Assembly (NCBI GenBank): GCA_030037875.1 | Contig: JASHPV010000014.1 | Coordinates: 1-6,699 of the forward strand | Direction of reading: 5' to 3' | DNA from: Thermoplasmata archaeon | GTDB lineage: Archaea; Thermoplasmatota; Thermoplasmata; Lutacidiplasmatales; UBA184 | Length of the DNA stretch: 6,699 bases | In this document: positions 3,506-6,699 of the stretch, one piece after another | Position numbering within the stretch: the stretch's first letter is position 1 | Layout: every line of letters begins with the position of its first letter | Notes under the pieces: model-generated | What the model was told of the DNA's origin: nothing | The model's input: the letters and a program-made list of their open reading frames with translations, nothing else | Databases searched by the model: none | Translations under genes and position numbers: made by a program

Positions 3506-6262
3506 CTATCGGATCCGCTCCAGCGCGAAGGAGCCGATGATCAACTGCCGGTTCGTGGCCCGATACTCTACCCAATCCCGTGTCTGCACGTCCCCCAGGC
3601 CCTGCACGGAAAGATAGGCCCGGTCCCGGTCCTGCTTGAACCGGATCGCCCCGTCGATGCGGCTCTGTGCCACCTCGACGCGGGAATCGGGCACGGTGCC
3701 TTGGTCCACGAGATAAACGCCGAGCGCGGGACGCGCCTTGAGAATGCCCACGAAGTTCTGGAAGAACGAGAAGGCCTCCTTCTCGTCGCTCTGAGCGAGG
3801 CAGGTCGAAAGGTTCAGGAAACCGACCCGGAACCCACCGGACTTCGTCTTTTCCGACGTCTGAGCGGCCTTGACGAGCGCCGTGAGGATCCCGGGATGAT
3901 CGGAAGGGCCTTTCACGACGACCCGGGAGCCTTCCTTCGACGTGCCCGGCTCGGCGGCGGGGTTGGTCGCGTCGATCCAGGTTACCAGGCCGAGTTGCTC
4001 GTACTCCTTGAACTGGGGCGTCACCTTGCCGATATCCGCGGCGATCTCCTCGGGGAGCCGGGTCGTGGTGACCAATACGGCCGGTTCTCCGCGTCGGAGT
4101 CCCTCCGCGATGAACGAGTAGAGGAGGATCTCCTTTCCGGTGAAAGCAGGTCCGACGAGCAGGACGTGGGCCTTCGGAGGAAATCCTCCGGCCAAGAGGT
4201 CGTCCAAGCGCGGCGTGCCGGTGGGTAGCCGGTCGGTCTGACGGGTGACCGTGGGGGCCGTGAGCGTCGTCTCGCCGCTGCCCCCGATCGTGGCCGCCGC
4301 CTCGGCTCGCTGACGGAGGAGCTGCTGCTCCCGTTCTTTCAGCTGTTTCTCGCGCAGGTCGAGGATCCGCTCGCGGTCGGCGAGGTTGGCCGTGGCCTTC
4401 GAGACGCCGCCACCGCCTGTCCCCTCGGACCACCGGGCCGCGGAGAGTTGACGGATCGACAACTCGGACTCTTTCGCCTCGTTGGTGCGCTCCCGTTCGA
4501 TCAGGTTGCGCTCGCGTCGGGTGAGCTCGTCCCGTAGGCGGGCCACTTCGGCTTCCTTCTGCTTGAGGGAGGTCTCGCGCGACGACAGGAGGTGGCCGAT
4601 GCTCTCGACCTCCCCGACCTGAACCCCGACTTTGCCTTCCCGTTCCTCGAGCGTCTTCAGTCGCTCGCTGGCCTTCCGGACCGCCTCTTGGTACTGCGCC
4701 TGCAGCTGCCGAGCCGCCTCGGCCTTCTGGGAGGACTCCGTCTCGAGTTGCTTCACGGAGAGGTCACGGATCGTCAGGGCTTGCTCGCGGCGTCCCAAGT
4801 CTTCTCGGGCCTTCTTGGCCTCCTCGAAGGAGGTTTCGAGCTGCTTGGTACGGGACAGGAGCGCCTGCCGCTCCTCTTCCAAACGCGCCCTCAGTTGGGT
4901 CAGCTCCACCTCGCGCTTCGCAATGTCCTTGGTCTTGGTGGCCAGCGCGGTCCGGTCCGCTGACGCCACGGAGGCCATCCCTTCGCGACCCCGGAGGTCG
5001 CTCTCGAGTCTCATCATCTCGGCGGTCTTCTGTTCGAGCTGGGTCTGGCGACCCGCGAGCCGGGTCTCGAGGGCCTTCAGTTCTTCTCCTCGTTGGGCCT
5101 GGTCGTCCCCTCGCGACTTGACATCGAGTTCGCGGCGGCCCAGGTCGGACTCGCGGTCGGCGACGGACTTCTCCCGCTCGATGAGGCGCTGCTGGCGCGT
5201 GGCGAGCTGCTGGATCTGGAGCTTGAGCGTGGTTTCCTTGTCCTCGGCCGCTTGCCGCGCGGCGTCGGCCTTGGCCGCCTCGAGCTGGGCGGCCTGTTCG
5301 CCCTGGCCGACTTCCGCCGCTCGCTTTCGTACGTCCGCTTCGAAAGTGTCCAGAGCCGCTCGGTCGCTCTCGTACGAACGGGTCTTGTCTTGGAGGGCGG
5401 CTTCGCTGCTCTCGACATCGGCCTCTCGCCGGATGAGGGTCTGCTCGCGGAACGAGACGGCTTGGTCCCGGCGCTGCAGTTCCTCGGCGAACGCCGAGAG
5501 CTGCCCTTGCCCCCCTTGCATCACTTCCCGTTCGTGCACCTCGGTGCCCGACGAGATGAGGTGGAGGAACGAGCCGGAGGTCTGGAACAGCGCCGCTCCG
5601 ACGAAGAGTGTCGTCGCGAGCCCGCTGGCGGCTGCGACGGGATTCTTCGTCACTTCGGGCAGGTACAGGGCCAACGCGACCGGAATCGGGGCGACCGCGG
5701 CCACGATGGAGGCGACCTTCCGCTGGCTCCACTCCTGCCAGGTGAGCGCCATCCCGATCAGCGGCAAGGCGATACCCACCAGCGCGAGCGGATAGATCGT
5801 CGGCAGGAGGTTCCAATGTCCCGTGGGGCCGTACTGGGCGAGCCGGGCGATGAGGAGGAACGCCAGGATGACGTTGTACACCAGGGCCACCCAGCTCACG
5901 ATGAAATGGGGTTCGCCGTGTGAGAAGCGTTCCGCCTGCCACTTCACCTGAACGCCGACCGCGGACAGGTAGACGCCACCGATGAGCGGGAAGATGACGG
6001 GGAACAGTGTCTTGAGGAGGGGCGGGGCGACCCGGAGGCCGGGTTGGAGGTACAGTACAAGGAGGGCATCGATCAACAGCGCCACCGATACCCCGACGCT
6101 GTAGTAGTGGGCCGACCGACCGATCTTGAGCTGGATCAGCGCATCCTGCCGTGCCCGCTCCATCTCGGCCGGCGAGGGGCGCACCGGCGCCCGCGGCGTT
6201 GTCGCTGGCGCGGTGGCTGTATCAGAAGGGCCAGGGGTGGCCCGGGACCTTTTCTTGGCCAC
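3506..6262 (-). CDS. Six-span membrane protein with long coiled coil and C-terminal KaiC/RAD55-like ATPase domain (918 aa)
   Basis: Three parts are visible. Residues 1-50 are a basic, P/T/A-rich cytoplasmic lead, then six predicted membrane spans (about 54-73, 84-106, 120-141, 151-174, 183-201, 207-228). Residues about 250-655 are a coiled coil rich in E, R, Q and K, carrying a recurring R-E-x2-L heptad signature and a glycine break at 614-619. Residues about 678-918 match the KaiC/RadA-like RecA fold: TGTPRLDDLLAGGFPP entry, Walker A-like GPAFTGKE at 704-711, GEPAVLVTT strand, FLNLS (815-819) in the Walker B position, and a DWVEYR...GSFALERIR end. The usual Thr/Ser after the Walker A Lys is Glu711, and the Walker B Asp is Asn817, so hydrolysis may be weak or absent. 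An even number of spans keeps both ends cytoplasmic. Function is unknown; a membrane-tethered scaffold or sensor is a guess. Start GTG 6262 follows an in-frame TAG by three codons, with a weak AGGCGG upstream. It ends 16 bases from tpiA, convergently. Confidence 0.9.
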   Translation of the reverse strand: MAKKRSRATPGPSDTATAPATTPRAPVRPSPAEMERARQDALIQLKIGRSAHYYSVGVSVALLIDALLVLYLQPGLRVAPPLLKTLFPVIFPLIGGVYLSAVGVQVKWQAERFSHGEPHFIVSWVALVYNVILAFLLIARLAQYGPTGHWNLLPTIYPLALVGIALPLIGMALTWQEWSQRKVASIVAAVAPIPVALALYLPEVTKNPVAAASGLATTLFVGAALFQTSGSFLHLISSGTEVHEREVMQGGQGQLSAFAEELQRRDQAVSFREQTLIRREADVESSEAALQDKTRSYESDRAALDTFEADVRKRAAEVGQGEQAAQLEAAKADAARQAAEDKETTLKLQIQQLATRQQRLIEREKSVADRESDLGRRELDVKSRGDDQAQRGEELKALETRLAGRQTQLEQKTAEMMRLESDLRGREGMASVASADRTALATKTKDIAKREVELTQLRARLEEERQALLSRTKQLETSFEEAKKAREDLGRREQALTIRDLSVKQLETESSQKAEAARQLQAQYQEAVRKASERLKTLEEREGKVGVQVGEVESIGHLLSSRETSLKQKEAEVARLRDELTRRERNLIERERTNEAKESELSIRQLSAARWSEGTGGGGVSKATANLADRERILDLREKQLKEREQQLLRQRAEAAATIGGSGETTLTAPTVTRQTDRLPTGTPRLDDLLAGGFPPKAHVLLVGPAFTGKEILLYSFIAEGLRRGEPAVLVTTTRLPEEIAADIGKVTPQFKEYEQLGLVTWIDATNPAAEPGTSKEGSRVVVKGPSDHPGILTALVKAAQTSEKTKSGGFRVGFLNLSTCLAQSDEKEAFSFFQNFVGILKARPALGVYLVDQGTVPDSRVEVAQSRIDGAIRFKQDRDRAYLSVQGLGDVQTRDWVEYRATNRQLIIGSFALERIR

Positions 6263-6296
6263 GGAGTCCGCCTACCGTTTCAAAGCGGTGGCGCCC

Positions 6297-6305
6297 TTAC
6301 TTAAT
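6297..6305 (-). promoter_or_regulatory. TATA-like element upstream of the membrane/coiled-coil ATPase gene
   Basis: The 66 bases between the two minus-strand genes at the right end contain one AT-rich patch, ATTAAGTAA read on the minus strand, preceded by an A-rich GTTGAAAAGGG that could act as a BRE-like element. Its centre is about 38 bases before the GTG at 6262, which would give a leader of roughly 12 bases. This would let the 918-residue gene be transcribed separately from the methyltransferase-like gene upstream. The rest of the gap shows no hairpin or T-run that I would call a terminator. Confidence 0.35.
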
Positions 6306-6328
6306 CGTACCCTTTTCAACGCCGGGGT

Positions 6329-6699
6329 TCAAACGAGAGTGCGCTCTGCCGCGACGAGAATCGCTGCCGCTCGGGTCTGTCGAGCCGGCTCTCTTCCGAT
6401 GGCCTCCTCGAGGTCGAGCAGACGGCTCCACGCCGTCGGTGAGGCTCGTGCAGCCATCAATCGGCTCGCGTCGTTTCCGAGACAAGGAGCTACTGCGATG
6501 ACCTCTCGCAGCTCGAATCCGGCGAGCCGAAGGCGGGAAGCGATCTCGGAAGCCATGAATCGACGGAAGTGCCGACGGCCGGTCTCCCGTCCCCGAACTG
6601 GGTCAAACCCTTCCCGTTGGACACGCGGTTCAACGGCTCGTAAAGGGGCGGCCAGCAAACGGGCGATCGCCCCCGGGGGGAGCCGGTGGAGGTACCGGG
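6329..6699 (-). CDS. C-terminal part of a probable SAM-dependent methyltransferase, N-terminus beyond window edge
   Basis: The minus-strand frame enters from the right edge and ends at TGA 6329-6331, giving the last 123 residues. A TTG at 6656-6658 is not a likely start, because the frame is open to the edge and the residues before it (RYLHRLPPGAIARL) read naturally as part of the protein. The fragment resembles the end of class I methyltransferases: a positively charged segment (R-R-H-F-R-R-F) leading to a helix (A-S-E-I-A-S-R-L-R-L-A-G-F), then a strand (E-L-R-E-V-I-A-V-A-P), a W-S-R-L-L-D-L-E-E helix, and a final A-A-I-L-V-A-A-E-R strand. The SAM-binding glycine loop would lie outside the window, so neither cofactor binding nor substrate can be confirmed. 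It lies 66 bases upstream of the coiled-coil ATPase gene on the same strand. Confidence 0.6.
   Translation of the reverse strand, partial: RYLHRLPPGAIARLLAAPLRAVEPRVQREGFDPVRGRETGRRHFRRFMASEIASRLRLAGFELREVIAVAPCLGNDASRLMAARASPTAWSRLLDLEEAIGREPARQTRAAAILVAAERTLV

Noticed and set aside
3138..4433. Minus-strand frame of 431 codons overlapping tpiA and the ATPase gene
   Set aside because: It is R/G/P-rich with no recognisable fold and overlaps two well-supported genes in other frames; a high-GC shadow.
4632..5795. Long plus-strand frame (387 codons), Ser/Arg-rich, opposite the coiled-coil gene
   Set aside because: It is the reverse reading of E/R/L/Q-rich coiled-coil codons: the Ser/Arg/Leu bias is what antisense of GAG/CGG/CTC codons gives. 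It has no domain, and the opposite frame is clearly the gene.
4764..5942. Minus-strand frame of 392 codons inside the 918-residue gene
   Set aside because: It is an alternate frame on the same strand, R/G/P-rich, while the main frame gives membrane spans and a regular heptad pattern.
6263..6328. Intergenic stretch checked for an RNA gene or terminator
   Set aside because: It is too short for a tRNA, with no stable hairpin or T-run on either strand that I could support; only a TATA-like patch is noted.

Overview
The window looks like chromosomal DNA of a GC-rich archaeon. The strongest sign is a triosephosphate isomerase of the short archaeal type (about 223 residues, with the NxK, NHSE and EPPELIGG signatures). 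A KaiC/RAD55-like ATPase module, an archaeal-style AIR-synthase/HypE-like protein, TATA-like boxes at archaeal distances from start codons and a general lack of Shine-Dalgarno sequences agree with this. A Thermoplasmatota-type lineage is my best guess, but this is inference, not shown by the sequence. I see no insertion sequence, tRNA, rRNA, CRISPR array or phage gene. Genes are tightly packed, and every stretch longer than about 110 bases is accounted for by a gene.

Left to right: (1) a minus-strand AIR-synthase-related protein, cut by the left edge, with no stop codon inside the window; (2) 53 bases away, a divergent plus-strand gene for a 49-residue single-span membrane protein, followed closely by an alkaline-phosphatase-superfamily phosphodiesterase; (3) convergent to that, a 92-residue minus-strand protein of unknown function; (4) a divergent promoter region built on a 9-bp inverted repeat, leading right into a small acidic/basic unknown protein and, 10 bases after its stop, the triosephosphate isomerase gene, which starts at TTG; (5) convergent to that, a 918-residue minus-strand protein made of six predicted membrane spans, about 400 residues of coiled coil, and a KaiC/RecA-like ATPase domain whose Walker motifs are altered; (6) upstream of it on the same strand, the C-terminal part of what is probably a SAM-dependent methyltransferase, cut by the right edge.

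No single pathway ties the window together. The genes form short units: a membrane microprotein plus phosphodiesterase; a small unknown protein plus the glycolytic/gluconeogenic isomerase; and the large coiled-coil protein, which has its own candidate promoter. The large membrane/coiled-coil/degenerate-KaiC protein is the most unusual object here.
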